From: Clostridiales bacterium
GTDB taxonomy: Bacteria; Bacillota; Sulfobacillia; Sulfobacillales; Sulfobacillaceae
Direction: 5' to 3'
NCBI GenBank assembly: GCA_027365485.1
Contig: DAHXNH010000361.1
Coordinates: forward strand, 1-40,505
DNA length: 40,505 nucleotides
Part shown: piece after piece, positions 17,201 through 25,712 of the stretch
How positions within the stretch are numbered: position 1 is the stretch's first letter
How the letters are laid out: each line of letters begins with the position of its first letter
Made by a program: the position numbers and the translations under genes
The notes under the pieces: model-generated
The model's database searches: none
The model's input: only the letters and a program-made list of their open reading frames with translations
Told to the model about the DNA's origin: nothing

Positions 17201-18374
17201 CTTTTACGGCTCCAATTTCAATCACCTCGTGACTGCGGGGGGTGAGTCCCGTGGTCTCTACGTCCACTACCACCATGGTCTGATCGGAAAACTGTCCCTC
17301 CAAAGCCGGTCCGGTCAAGACTTCGACCTCGTCAAGCATATTGACTTCAATGCCATAAATCGCGCGCACTCCGGTTTTTTCGGCCCAGATTTCTGCTTCT
17401 GGATAGGCCTGGGCCACTGCGTGGTCCACAATCGCCAACGCCCGATGGCCCAGCGACTGGGCCAATTGAAAAGCCTCAGCAACCTCATTCAAACCGTCCA
17501 TCGCACTCATTTTCGTATGCAGGTGCAGTTCGATCCGGCCCTCGCCACCAACTCCGTCCTGAAGAGCGGGCGGCGCCTCAATTACGCCTGCGTCGCGAAT
17601 TCTGAGCACAATCTCTTCCGTAAACTTGTCGACTTCAAGGTTGCCACGAGCGCGAATCCATTGCCCCCGGGTAAAGCCACCAGCCCAGAAGTCCTCTTGA
17701 CCTCGGCGTTGATCGGCGCGCAAACGTATAGCGGATACGCCATCGGTCAGGGACAGCACTACATGCAACAACTTGTCTCGTCCCTCGCGTACATTCACCG
17801 CGAAAATTTCGCCTTCGACAGTCGCTGTTCCGCTGTCGGCCAAATCCCGTATCGGCCGGGGCTCTTCCTGAGGCACCCCTTGACCCACTCGCGGTCGATC
17901 CTCACGGGCGTCTCGATCCGGCAAAAACACCGGAGCGGCAGGCGCAACCTCTACCGCCGCAGCCACCGAAAAGGCAAAAGTCGGGGCCTCGGGCCACCAT
18001 TGACGGATTCTCGCCTCGCCTCCCCAGCGCTGAAAAAGACTTTCGGCAATAGCGTTGGGAAAGACCACCCGAATTTCCCGTCCGTCACCGGCAACCGAAT
18101 CATCCACCATGAGGGCATCAAACTGAGCCCCGTCCAGCCGCCACAAGCGGCGAAGCCGCTTGACCGGATCGGCCGGCCACGGATACGCCTGCACAGAGCA
18201 AGGCACTCCCATCAGGTCGCTCAACACCTGCCCTAATGCTGCTGTGTGTTCGTCCTTTAAGGCGGCAGGCAGGTAACAAATGAGACCGTCCCCTTTGGTT
18301 TCCACCAACACCGGAATCGCCTGGAATTCACCTAAACCTCGGCTGCGACACCACTCAGCCAAACGCGAATGCAC
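14241..18374 (-). CDS. polC: DNA polymerase III alpha subunit, Gram-positive PolC type
   Basis: A 1377-residue replicative polymerase with a built-in proofreading exonuclease. After an N-terminal region and OB-fold, a PHP domain begins (R-I-E-L-H-L-H-T-K-M-S). It is interrupted by a DEDD exonuclease (V-V-V-D-V-E-T-T-G-L-T-P) and resumes later. A zinc-binding set (C-S-R-C, C-P-R-C-G) precedes the polymerase motif P-D-I-D-L-N-F-S-G-E-Y-Q, with the Y-L-F-P-K-A-H-A-A-A-Y and helix-hairpin-helix parts near the end. GTG 18372-18374 is chosen because AGGAGG lies seven bases upstream; the frame is open to 18419. It follows the glycosyltransferase gene by 11 bases. Confidence 0.97.
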   Translation of the reverse strand: MHSRLAEWCRSRGLGEFQAIPVLVETKGDGLICYLPAALKDEHTAALGQVLSDLMGVPCSVQAYPWPADPVKRLRRLWRLDGAQFDALMVDDSVAGDGREIRVVFPNAIAESLFQRWGGEARIRQWWPEAPTFAFSVAAAVEVAPAAPVFLPDRDAREDRPRVGQGVPQEEPRPIRDLADSGTATVEGEIFAVNVREGRDKLLHVVLSLTDGVSAIRLRADQRRGQEDFWAGGFTRGQWIRARGNLEVDKFTEEIVLRIRDAGVIEAPPALQDGVGGEGRIELHLHTKMSAMDGLNEVAEAFQLAQSLGHRALAIVDHAVAQAYPEAEIWAEKTGVRAIYGIEVNMLDEVEVLTGPALEGQFSDQTMVVVDVETTGLTPRSHEVIEIGAVKVVRGEIAERFHRMVRPSRTVSKTSYEITGIRPEELADALPEDAVWPEFFEFCRGSVLAAHNARFDMGFLQASYRRYVSHPWPYAVFDSLALARLARPELKSHGLGPLVKAFGVPLSQHHRALADAEATAAVIGKLLPVLEEKAGDEGWLRQPHALAYTLGRPTPVVVLVKDQDGIEPLYRLISQSHLESFHYVPRIAKAELVKHRAHWLLGSPGHGGELQEAYFRGASDETLTALADWYDYWEVIPLDAEHTLLAEENYGDMTTAIESQRALIELGQRCDKPVVAVSDAHYLRPEQKILRDILAETAKGELHQRSANLFYRTTREMLDSFAPLGEETARRVVIDEPKALAEKIGPVSPIPKGLFAPTMPDAEAVVSTLPKEEAVRLYGDPLPAIVAERLDKEVSSIVNNGFSVSYYIAHLLVKKSLRDGYLVGSRGSVGSSLVATLLQITEVNPLPPHYRCSRCQWSDFSNDDGVGSGFDLPDKDCPRCGQPLLGDGHDIAFETFLGFEGDKVPDIDLNFSGEYQSEIHRYTEELFGKGHVFRAGTIATVAAKTAFGLVKAWERETGRTLKPAEVDWFADGLTGVKKTTGQHPGGVMVVPQDQDIHHFCPVQRPADKSDSDVVTTHFDYHAIEGRLVKLDLLGHDDPTAIRLLQELTGIGPDQVPFRDAETLSLFSGVQALGVTPEAIGSPVGSLGIPEFGTSFVRGMLTETHPASFADLVRISGISHGTEVWTNNAQNIIRSGQATLSEVIATRDDIMLYLIHRGLEPKTAFSISESVRKGRGLSPEYERRMREQGVPDWYIESCHKISYLFPKAHAAAYVMMGWRIAWFKVHQPAAYYATYFSVRASDFPDEAALGDIKTVIQAMRLIEEKGNDASPKERGMVTVLEVVREMMARGLRFLPVDLMRSHASRFLIEEDGLRIPFSALSGLGQSLAESIVEARQQSEFLSIADLRERAHVSKPVVELLRRQGALKDLGESSQLTFL

Positions 18375-18385
18375 CTCGAAACCTC

Positions 18386-19024
18386 CTAAATTCTCGGTAT
18401 TTCCCGGATAATTTCCCAATACATCTTCATACGCGCAGCCAATCCTTTGACTAGGCCCAATTTTTCCTCTTTCATAACTTGAGAAACATCTTGCAAGACC
18501 ACCTCTTTCGGCACCTTGCCCAGGCGTTTCAACTGACGGTGAATCTGAAGTTCCACCCCAAAGCGCGCTTCATCAAGATTACTGCCCACATCACTCATCA
18601 AGCCTCGACGCAACGCCCGCTGCCCAGACAAAAATGGGGCCAATGCTTGTGCCCAATCGGTGGTCGGCCGCCCACCCTCGAAGATACCCACGGTCGCTTC
18701 GTATTCCTCATCTAAAATCGGTTGCAAAAGGCTGCGAACATGATCCACGGTCAGGCCGATCAGGTCGGCATCCAAAAACAACACGACGTCCGCATCGGCA
18801 CGCTCAACTCCAGCCTTCATGGCCGCGCCTTTTCCCATATTTTCGGCCAGTTCAACCACATCGGCACCCAGCGCCCGGCTGACTTCCGAGGTATGGTCCC
18901 AGGAGCCATCGTTCACCACGATGACTTGGTCGACCTCGGGTACCGTCCGCAGCACACGCAGCACATTGCTGATGTTGCCTTCTTCATTGAACGCCGGGAT
19001 GATCGCGGCCACCCGGTCTCGCAT
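18386..19024 (-). CDS. Family 2 glycosyltransferase
   Basis: A 212-residue GT-A fold enzyme. The start A-A-I-I-P-A-F-N-E-E-G-N, the V-I-V-V-N-D-G-S-W-D-H-T segment, the G-K-G-A-A-M-K-A-G region and the metal-binding D-A-D (in F-L-D-A-D-L) mark a GT2 transferase resembling dolichol-phosphate-mannose or glucosyl-3-phosphoglycerate synthases. No membrane helix is seen. The ATG at 19022-19024 has GGAG eight bases upstream; the longer frame to 19213 would overlap proS and is unlikely. The gene sits between proS and polC, which are often direct neighbours, so it may be a lineage-specific insertion. Donor and acceptor sugars are unknown. Confidence 0.85.
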   Translation of the reverse strand: MRDRVAAIIPAFNEEGNISNVLRVLRTVPEVDQVIVVNDGSWDHTSEVSRALGADVVELAENMGKGAAMKAGVERADADVVLFLDADLIGLTVDHVRSLLQPILDEEYEATVGIFEGGRPTTDWAQALAPFLSGQRALRRGLMSDVGSNLDEARFGVELQIHRQLKRLGKVPKEVVLQDVSQVMKEEKLGLVKGLAARMKMYWEIIREIPRI

Positions 19025-19059
19025 TTGGCTATCTCCGATCCATCCCGTGCAGACCACGG

Positions 19060-20490
19060 TTAATAGGCGCGCGCAAATACCACCCGATGCCGGCTGGGTT
19101 GATGACAAACCGCACAGCCGGTCAATGCGGGCGACAGTCCTAACGGAAGACAGCGAATGGTCATACTCGTCTCCTCTTGGAGATGAGCGGCACACGCTTC
19201 CTCGCCACACCAATCGCCGTAAAAAAATCCCCGTCGATCTCTAGCCAACGCTTCTTGGTAATCCGTGATCTCCCAACTCCCGGCTTTCAAGTTGGCTAGG
19301 GCTTGTGCATACAGTGAGTGCTGAATTTCATCGAGCACCACGCTTACCGCTCTTTCCAACTCAGAGGAAACGATGGCGAACTTGGCTCCCCCATCCCGCC
19401 TCGATGCCATCACCTGGCCTGCCGCCACATCTCTCGGTCCGACCTCAAGACGCAGCGGAACCCCGCGCATCTCCCAATCGTTAAACTTATAGCCCGGAGT
19501 AAATTCGTCTCGATCATCGACCATTACCCGAGTGGACGGATCCAATCGCTTCTTCAAGGCATGGCAATATTCCACAATCTGTGCCCGTTCTCCGCCTTTG
19601 CCAATGGGTACGATGACGACCTGAATCGGAGCCACCCGCGGCGGCAGTCTGAGCCCGCGGTCGTCGCCGTGGACCATGATTAAAGCGCCCAACAGCCGGG
19701 TGCTAGCACCCCATGATGTGGTCCATCCATACTTTAACGCACCGTCTTCATCCAAGAACTGGATATCGAACGCCTTGGAAAAATTTTGCCCTAAGAAATG
19801 AGATGTGGCCGCCTGCAGCGCTCTGCCGTCGCCCATTAAGGCCTCTAAGGTATAAGTCTCCACCGCTCCCGCAAATCGTTCCCCAGCACTCTTGACCCCG
19901 GAGACCGCAGGAATGGCCAGCACTTCTTGCATTAACCCCCGATACGCCTCCAACTGCTGCTCGGCTTCCCGCACCGCCTCGTCCTCAGTGCGATGCACGG
20001 TATGCCCCTCTTGCCACAAAAACTCGGTGGTCCGCAAAAACGGACGTGTCGACTTCTCCCAGCGGACCACACTGTTCCACTGGTTGATTAAAACCGGCAG
20101 ATCCCGATAGGATTGAATCCAACGCGCATACATCGCGCCGACAATGGTTTCGGAGGTCGGTCGGACGGCCAAGCGTTCACTGAGCACTTCCCCGCCTCCG
20201 ATGGTGACCCAGGCCACTTCAGGGGAAAACCCCTCCACATGTTCCGCTTCGCGAGTTAATAAGCTCTCAGGAATTAGCAAAGGAAAGTACGCATTTTCAT
20301 GCCCCGTGGCGCGAAATCTCGCATCCAAATCAGCCTGAATAAATTCCCAGATGCGGTACGCGTACGGGCGAATCACAATAAAACCTTTGACCGGAGCATA
20401 ATCCATCAAATCTGCCTTTTTTACCACATCCGTATACCATTGCGAAAAATCCTCGGATTTAGGCGTGATTTCCTTGAGCGCCTTGTCCAC
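19060..20490 (-). CDS. proS: Prolyl-tRNA synthetase, archaeal/eukaryotic-like class
   Basis: A 476-residue class II synthetase that charges tRNA(Pro). The F-S-Q-W-Y-T-D-V-V-K-K-A-D-L opening, R-P-T-S-E-T (motif 2 region) and the W-Q-E-G-H-T-V-H segment match the shorter ProRS form without the inserted editing domain of E. coli-type enzymes. A C-terminal extension with several cysteines (C-G-E-E-A-C, C-A-V-C) is consistent with the zinc domain of this class. GTG 20488-20490 is preferred because GAGGAGG lies nine bases upstream; a TTG at 20520 is also in frame. It overlaps ispG by 32 bases. Confidence 0.95.
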   Translation of the reverse strand: MDKALKEITPKSEDFSQWYTDVVKKADLMDYAPVKGFIVIRPYAYRIWEFIQADLDARFRATGHENAYFPLLIPESLLTREAEHVEGFSPEVAWVTIGGGEVLSERLAVRPTSETIVGAMYARWIQSYRDLPVLINQWNSVVRWEKSTRPFLRTTEFLWQEGHTVHRTEDEAVREAEQQLEAYRGLMQEVLAIPAVSGVKSAGERFAGAVETYTLEALMGDGRALQAATSHFLGQNFSKAFDIQFLDEDGALKYGWTTSWGASTRLLGALIMVHGDDRGLRLPPRVAPIQVVIVPIGKGGERAQIVEYCHALKKRLDPSTRVMVDDRDEFTPGYKFNDWEMRGVPLRLEVGPRDVAAGQVMASRRDGGAKFAIVSSELERAVSVVLDEIQHSLYAQALANLKAGSWEITDYQEALARDRRGFFYGDWCGEEACAAHLQEETSMTIRCLPLGLSPALTGCAVCHQPSRHRVVFARAY

Positions 20491-21556
20491 CCAATCGTAC
20501 CTCCTCGGCCACGTCTTCAATCTCTTTCCACAATTCGTCTACCATGTCCTTTTGGGCCACCTTGCGCACCATCCGTCCATGGCGATAGATGAGTCCCTCA
20601 TCCTTGCCGCCAGCCAAGCCAACATCGGCATCTTTGGCCTCTCCCGGTCCGTTCACCGCACATCCCATGACGGCTACCGTGATGGGTTCAGCTATTTTAG
20701 CCAACCTCCGCTCCAATTCGTTGGTCACGGGCCACATATCAAATTGCAGACGTCCGCAGGTCGGACAAGCCACCAAGTTAGCACCCCGTTCGCGCAGTTT
20801 GAGTGCTTTTAAGATTTCCCAGGCCACCCGGATTTCTTCTTCGCCGGGCGCGGTCAACGAAATTCGAATTGTATCACCAATGCCTTCAGCCAGCAAAGTG
20901 CCAATGCCCACCGCTGATTTAATCGTCCCTTGAAAAATGGTGCCGGCCTCGGTCACTCCCAGATGCAACGGATATTGATAACGCTCTGCCATCAGTCGAT
21001 ACGCCTCGACCATCGTCGGTACATCCGAAGCCTTCAAAGACACCACAATCTGATCGTAGTCCAGATCATTCAAAATTTGTATGTGCTTGGCCGCGGAGGC
21101 CACCATGGTTTCCGCCGTTCGCCCCAAATCATGCAACAGCCCTTTTTCAATCGAGCCCGAATTGACGCCAATGCGGATCGGAATGTCCCGTTCTTTGGCC
21201 GCCTTGACCACCGCTTCGACTCTTGAGCGATCGCCGATGTTTCCCGGATTGAGGCGCAGTTTGTCCACCCCGTGTTTGATCACGGTCAAGGCCAAACGAT
21301 AGTCAAAGTGGATGTCAGCCACTACCGGTATCGGCGAATGCTTGACAATGTCTTTCACCGCATCGGCCGCTTGCGGGTCCAGGACTGCCACCCGGACCAT
21401 TTCACAGCCGACCTCGACGTAGCGCTGAATTTCTTCCAGGGTCGCCTTGACATCGCGAGTATCGGTCTTGGTCATACTTTGCACCACCACCGGAGCCCCT
21501 CCGCCGATTTTAAGGTCTCGCACACGAACCGCTTTGGTCGTTTTACGCTGTTCCAC
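20459..21556 (-). CDS. ispG: 4-hydroxy-3-methylbut-2-enyl diphosphate synthase (GcpE)
   Basis: A 365-residue iron-sulfur enzyme of the MEP isoprenoid pathway, converting MEcPP to HMBPP. The TIM-barrel part shows P-V-V-V-Q-S-M-T-K-T-D-T-R-D and R-L-N-P-G-N-I-G-D. The C-terminal domain holds the cluster cysteines in C-P-T-C-G-R and G-C-A-V-N-G-P-G-E. Start is GTG 21554-21556 with GAGGGG upstream. It works in the same pathway as dxr, two genes upstream, and overlaps proS. Confidence 0.97.
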   Translation of the reverse strand: MEQRKTTKAVRVRDLKIGGGAPVVVQSMTKTDTRDVKATLEEIQRYVEVGCEMVRVAVLDPQAADAVKDIVKHSPIPVVADIHFDYRLALTVIKHGVDKLRLNPGNIGDRSRVEAVVKAAKERDIPIRIGVNSGSIEKGLLHDLGRTAETMVASAAKHIQILNDLDYDQIVVSLKASDVPTMVEAYRLMAERYQYPLHLGVTEAGTIFQGTIKSAVGIGTLLAEGIGDTIRISLTAPGEEEIRVAWEILKALKLRERGANLVACPTCGRLQFDMWPVTNELERRLAKIAEPITVAVMGCAVNGPGEAKDADVGLAGGKDEGLIYRHGRMVRKVAQKDMVDELWKEIEDVAEEVRLGGQGAQGNHA

Positions 21557-21600
21557 GCTACCACCCCTCGCTAGTCTTATCTTATCATGAATTCACAGCC

Positions 21601-22635
21601 TCAAGACGACAGCCGGTGGCTAATCAAGGAAGCCACATCATGAAAGGTGACAATGATCACAAAGAGCAGCAAGATCACCATGCCCACTAAATAGATGAGA
21701 CTCTCATGATCGGGGTCCATTTTCTTTTTGCGTACCCCTTCCAACCCGAGAAAGAAGAGTCGGCTGCCATCGAGCACTGGGAACGGCAAAATATTAAATA
21801 AGCCTAAATTGGCTGATAAGGCGGCCGCCAATAAGAAGAGATAGTAAGCGCCTCCCTGCAAGGCGATGCCCACATCCTGAGCAATCCCGACCGGCCCTTG
21901 CACAGGCACTCCCTTTTGGCCTTCGACGAGGTGAACTAGAGCCACAAACCAGGATCCGGTCAGTTGGACCGTGGTGCTCACCCCGGTCGACAGCGACGCC
22001 AGCGGCCCCAGACGAAGACCCGTGGCCGCCGGCCGTATCCCGATTAGATGTTGATGGACAGCGGCATCATAGCGGGTGCGGATGCGAACCTGCCGAACAT
22101 GGTGGTTCGACTCCACGCCAATCACCATCAGCTGATTTTGATGGGCTTTAATGCTCTCGTCTAAGGCAGTCCAGGTGGGAACAGGACGACCATCCACCGA
22201 GACAATCCGGTCCCCCGGACGAATGCCTGCCTGAGCGGCAGGATAGCCCGAAAGCGTATTAGCGATGGTGGTCGTGGCCACAGGCACTCCGACGGCGCCC
22301 AAGGCCAACGCGTAGAGCACCATGGCCAAAATGAGGTTCATGACCGGCCCAGCAAAAATCACTAGAAACCGCTGCCACAAGGCGCGATTGGGGAAGTCGC
22401 GGGCATTGGCCTCGACATTGGGATCCATGCCGGCCAGACGCACATACCCGCCTAACGGCACCACCCTGAGCGCGTAGAGCGTGCCCCGCCAGCGCCTCTT
22501 CCATAACGCCGGCCCAAATCCTATCGAATATTCATCAACCCCCATGCCAAATCCCTTGGCCACGAAATAATGGCCCAGCTCGTGGATAGCCACCAACACA
22601 CCGAGGACGACAATCCATGCAACGATAGTAGCCAT
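21601..22635 (-). CDS. rseP: RseP-type site-2 (M50) membrane metalloprotease
   Basis: A 344-residue intramembrane zinc protease that cuts membrane-bound anti-sigma factors or signal peptides. The first helix carries H-E-L-G-H-Y-F, and the last part the third zinc-ligand motif N-I-L-P-F-P-V-L-D-G. A PDZ domain lies between (Y-P-A-A-Q-A-G-I-R-P-G-D-R-I-V). Four membrane segments can be seen. ATG 22633-22635 is chosen because GGGAGG lies five bases upstream; an in-frame GTG is two codons earlier. The position between dxr and ispG is conserved in many bacteria. Confidence 0.95.
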   Translation of the reverse strand: MATIVAWIVVLGVLVAIHELGHYFVAKGFGMGVDEYSIGFGPALWKRRWRGTLYALRVVPLGGYVRLAGMDPNVEANARDFPNRALWQRFLVIFAGPVMNLILAMVLYALALGAVGVPVATTTIANTLSGYPAAQAGIRPGDRIVSVDGRPVPTWTALDESIKAHQNQLMVIGVESNHHVRQVRIRTRYDAAVHQHLIGIRPAATGLRLGPLASLSTGVSTTVQLTGSWFVALVHLVEGQKGVPVQGPVGIAQDVGIALQGGAYYLFLLAAALSANLGLFNILPFPVLDGSRLFFLGLEGVRKKKMDPDHESLIYLVGMVILLLFVIIVTFHDVASLISHRLSS

Positions 22636-22657
22636 GAGCACCTCCCCCCAGGTTCCT

Positions 22658-23812
22658 TCATGATCGGGCAGAAATCAAGTCCTGAGCCATCGCTCGCGCC
22701 CAGCGATCGCCTGCTTGAATTGCCTCTAAGTTCAGTGGTCCCGACGGTCCTTTCCAACCTTCAACTACGGCTCGGGTCATGGCCACAATATCTAAAAACG
22801 GGAGCTTTCCCTCTAAAAATGCATGCACCGCTACTTCATTGGCCGCATTCATCACACACGGCACCAGCCCTCCCGCGCGACCGACCTCACGGGCCAGATT
22901 CAGGGCAGGAAAGGTCTCATCGTCCGGCGATTCGAAGCTCAAGCTGGTTCCAGCCAGATCCAACCGCTCCGTGGTAATCGCCCATCGCTCAGGCCAAGCC
23001 AATGCCACTTCGATCGGCACCTGCATATCCGGCCGCCCCATCTGGGCCATCACCGCGCCGTCTTCAAATTCCACCATCGAGTGAACAATACTCTGGGGAT
23101 GAACCACCACGGCGATTTGAGAATACCTAGCTCCAAACAACCAATGGGCTTCGATGACTTCCAGACCCTTGTTCATCAGAGTCGCCGAGTCCACAGTGAT
23201 TTTTGCTCCCATATTCCAGGTCGGATGCTGCAAGGCGTCGGCAACGGTCACCTCCGCTAATGCTTGCCGAGTCTTTCCCCGAAAAGGACCTCCCGAACAC
23301 GTTAAGATAATCCGTCGAAAAGGTTGATCTGGTCTAAGACACTGGAACACGGCCGAGTGTTCGCTGTCCACCGGGATAATCTGACTACCGCTAATTTGAG
23401 CGCGCTCCATCACCAGTGCCCCCGCAGCGACGAGAGTTTCTTTATTGGCTAAGAGCACATCCATGCCTCGATCAATGGCTGCCAACGTGGGGATCAATCC
23501 TGAAAATCCACTCATCGCAGCCAACACGCGCGCCTTGGGCGAATCCGCTAAAGCCGCTAGAATTTCGTCCATTCCGGCAAGAATCCGCGGACCGTGACCA
23601 TCCGTCTCAGCTTTTAGGCGACTGGCCCCAGCCAGATCGGTCAAACCCACCCAACGAGCGTTGAGTTCCCGGCCCAATTCCCACAATTTTTCACCATTGT
23701 GATGGGCCACCATGCCTTCGACTGAGACTCTTCCTTGGAGTGATCGAACGACTTTAGCCGTGGTTTGTCCGACGGAGCCGGTCGCTCCCAACACAATTAG
23801 CCGCTGTTCCAT
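22658..23812 (-). CDS. dxr: 1-deoxy-D-xylulose-5-phosphate reductoisomerase
   Basis: A 384-residue NADPH enzyme making MEP, the first committed step of the MEP isoprenoid pathway. The cofactor loop L-G-A-T-G-S-V-G-Q-T-T opens the protein. The metal and substrate residues appear in P-V-D-S-E-H-S-A-V-F-Q and in A-T-L-M-N-K-G-L-E-V-I-E-A-H-W. ATG 23810-23812 fits the family start; an ATG ten codons earlier (23842) is possible, and neither has a strong ribosome-binding site. It lies 55 bases after the AI-2E-type gene. Confidence 0.96.
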   Translation of the reverse strand: MEQRLIVLGATGSVGQTTAKVVRSLQGRVSVEGMVAHHNGEKLWELGRELNARWVGLTDLAGASRLKAETDGHGPRILAGMDEILAALADSPKARVLAAMSGFSGLIPTLAAIDRGMDVLLANKETLVAAGALVMERAQISGSQIIPVDSEHSAVFQCLRPDQPFRRIILTCSGGPFRGKTRQALAEVTVADALQHPTWNMGAKITVDSATLMNKGLEVIEAHWLFGARYSQIAVVVHPQSIVHSMVEFEDGAVMAQMGRPDMQVPIEVALAWPERWAITTERLDLAGTSLSFESPDDETFPALNLAREVGRAGGLVPCVMNAANEVAVHAFLEGKLPFLDIVAMTRAVVEGWKGPSGPLNLEAIQAGDRWARAMAQDLISARS

Positions 23813-23867
23813 CTTGCCCAGATCCCTTCTTAAGACACCCATCGCTCAAAGGCCGATCCTCTTAACG

Positions 23868-24914
23868 TTACTCCCCAACCATCGTCGGATCAAACAAGAG
23901 ATGGCCGACGGCTCGCAGCATCACCGCCGAAATCGGCCCGACAAGAAAGCCAATAGGTCCAAACAGCTGAATCCCAACATAAAATGCGAACAATACCCAC
24001 AGTGGATGCAGGCCGGTTTGATGGCTGACTAATCTCGGCTCGACAAGTTGTCTGGTTAGGGCTACCGATACCAGCACCGCCAACAGTTTGACCGCTCCCA
24101 GCACATCCCCCAGGGCGACCAACATCACCGCCCAGGGCAGAATCAAAGCCGTCGGTCCCAAAAACGGGATAAGATCCAGCAGGCCAGCGGCTAATCCCAA
24201 GACCACGGCGTAGTGACTCCCAATGAGAGCCAAGCCCAGCATGGTCGTGACGGCGGTAATAGCCACCAAGACCAATTGCGCTTTCAAAAAGCCCAAGGTC
24301 CCTACCATGACCTCGTGTTCGAGCGCTTTAATGCGCGGTTGGAGGACTTCGGGAAATCCCAGTGCCCAGCTGCGTTCGATGCTTCGACCATCACGCAGCA
24401 AAAAATATACGGCAACCGCCGCCACCACCATGACTAAAATTCCCGCCGGAAGCCCTGATGCGGCGAGCAACAGTTGGCGCAGCAGGGCATCTAACAGTTT
24501 AACCGCCGAGGTGAATTCCGCGTTCAAAACCGATGAACTGACGCCCAATGTAGAGCGCACCTGGGCAGCCTTCTGCACCCACGCATCCAAAGCCAGGTGC
24601 CAGTGCTGCGTGTACTGTGGCAGCCTGCCGGTCAACCGCACCAGCTCTTTGGCTACTAACGAAGACACCACCGCCAGCACTACTGCGGTCAGCGCCACCC
24701 CCAGCCCCAGAGCCATCCAGATGGCGGTAGCACTCGATAATCCCACTTGCTTAAGCCAGCGGACCATCGGGTCCAGAAGGGTGGCAATGACCACGGCAAT
24801 GGCAAATGGCAAGACGTATACCGCTAACCACTTCCAAAAGACGTACGTCAGCACCACCAAAATCGTCCAGATCCCAGCCCGCTTCAGCATCGAACCCAGA
24901 TTGGGGCTTGCCAT
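23868..24914 (-). CDS. AI-2E (PerM/YtvI-like) family membrane protein
   Basis: A 348-residue integral membrane protein. About seven hydrophobic segments are visible, beginning with I-W-T-I-L-V-V-L-T-Y-V-F-W and ending with L-F-G-P-I-G-F-L-V-G-P-I. The G-L-L-D-L-I-P-F-L-G-P motif near residue 235 is typical of the AI-2E/UPF0118 family, whose members include proposed autoinducer exporters and Na+/H+ antiporters. The ATG follows GAGGTG by five bases. It interrupts the usual cdsA-dxr pair by close co-oriented insertion, 14 bases after cdsA. The transported substrate cannot be told. Confidence 0.88.
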   Translation of the reverse strand: MASPNLGSMLKRAGIWTILVVLTYVFWKWLAVYVLPFAIAVVIATLLDPMVRWLKQVGLSSATAIWMALGLGVALTAVVLAVVSSLVAKELVRLTGRLPQYTQHWHLALDAWVQKAAQVRSTLGVSSSVLNAEFTSAVKLLDALLRQLLLAASGLPAGILVMVVAAVAVYFLLRDGRSIERSWALGFPEVLQPRIKALEHEVMVGTLGFLKAQLVLVAITAVTTMLGLALIGSHYAVVLGLAAGLLDLIPFLGPTALILPWAVMLVALGDVLGAVKLLAVLVSVALTRQLVEPRLVSHQTGLHPLWVLFAFYVGIQLFGPIGFLVGPISAVMLRAVGHLLFDPTMVGE

Positions 24915-24928
24915 AGGTCACCTCTAGC

Positions 24929-25711
24929 CTACCTTATGCCCAAGCCCCACAATAAATAATAGGCTAGTGGCAAAGCCACCAACGCCGAATCAAAGCGGTC
25001 CAACATTCCCCCGTGACCGGGCAGCACGCTACCCGAGTCCTTAACCCCGGTATAGCGTTTTAGATTGCTTTCAACCAAATCGCCAATTTGGCCGGCTACC
25101 GAAATCACCAATCCCAAGAGCAGACCCTGCCACAAGGGAACCTGGGTTCCGTATGCCAGGGCCATTCCTGCCAGCATCCCGGCCCCCGTCCCGCCCAGAG
25201 AACCTTCCCATGTTTTGCCCGGACTAACCCTTAGAGTAAGCTTATGCCGACCGAAACGCCGCCCCACAAAATAGGCAGCGGTATCCGTCAACCAAATCAC
25301 CACAATAAAACCAAAAGCCAAATACCATCCGTGGCTCAGATCTCGAATGCGAACAAAAAAGGAGAAAAACCAACCCAGGTAGAGGCCGCTCCACAACGTA
25401 TTGACGGCTCCCTGAAAGCCCAACGGCGCTGACACCCAAAGGGTCTTAGCGGCACCAAACACCGCCAAAAGCGCCATCAGCAGCCCGAGTGGCCAAGCCA
25501 ACGGAACCGCGATAAAAAACGCCCAAACAAATAGACCGGCTAGCCACGGAAAATACGTCAGGCCGGCATGTTTCATCATCCGAGACATTTCGTAAACCAT
25601 GATGCTGGCCAAAATGCCAAGCCCGAGGACCAAGACCCAGCCGCCAAACATGAGCAGACCAATCAAAATAGGAACGCCTACGGCCGCAGTTAACAATCGT
25701 TTGGTTAGCAT
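24929..25711 (-). CDS. cdsA: Phosphatidate cytidylyltransferase
   Basis: A 260-residue membrane enzyme that makes CDP-diacylglycerol from phosphatidic acid and CTP. The C-terminal signature of the family is complete: S-N-L-K-R-Y-T-G-V-K-D-S-G, then L-P-G-H-G-G-M-L-D-R-F-D. Several membrane helices precede it. The ATG at 25709-25711 starts one base after the uppS stop; the same frame is open much further upstream, but that part lies inside uppS and is not coding. The gene pairs with uppS in most Bacillota. Confidence 0.96.
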   Translation of the reverse strand: MLTKRLLTAAVGVPILIGLLMFGGWVLVLGLGILASIMVYEMSRMMKHAGLTYFPWLAGLFVWAFFIAVPLAWPLGLLMALLAVFGAAKTLWVSAPLGFQGAVNTLWSGLYLGWFFSFFVRIRDLSHGWYLAFGFIVVIWLTDTAAYFVGRRFGRHKLTLRVSPGKTWEGSLGGTGAGMLAGMALAYGTQVPLWQGLLLGLVISVAGQIGDLVESNLKRYTGVKDSGSVLPGHGGMLDRFDSALVALPLAYYLLWGLGIR

Positions 25712-25712
25712 C

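Noticed and set aside
17169-18236. 355-codon plus-strand open frame opposite polC
   Set aside because: It is antisense to conserved PolC domains, has no family resemblance and is rich in His/Ser/Arg as expected for a shadow frame.
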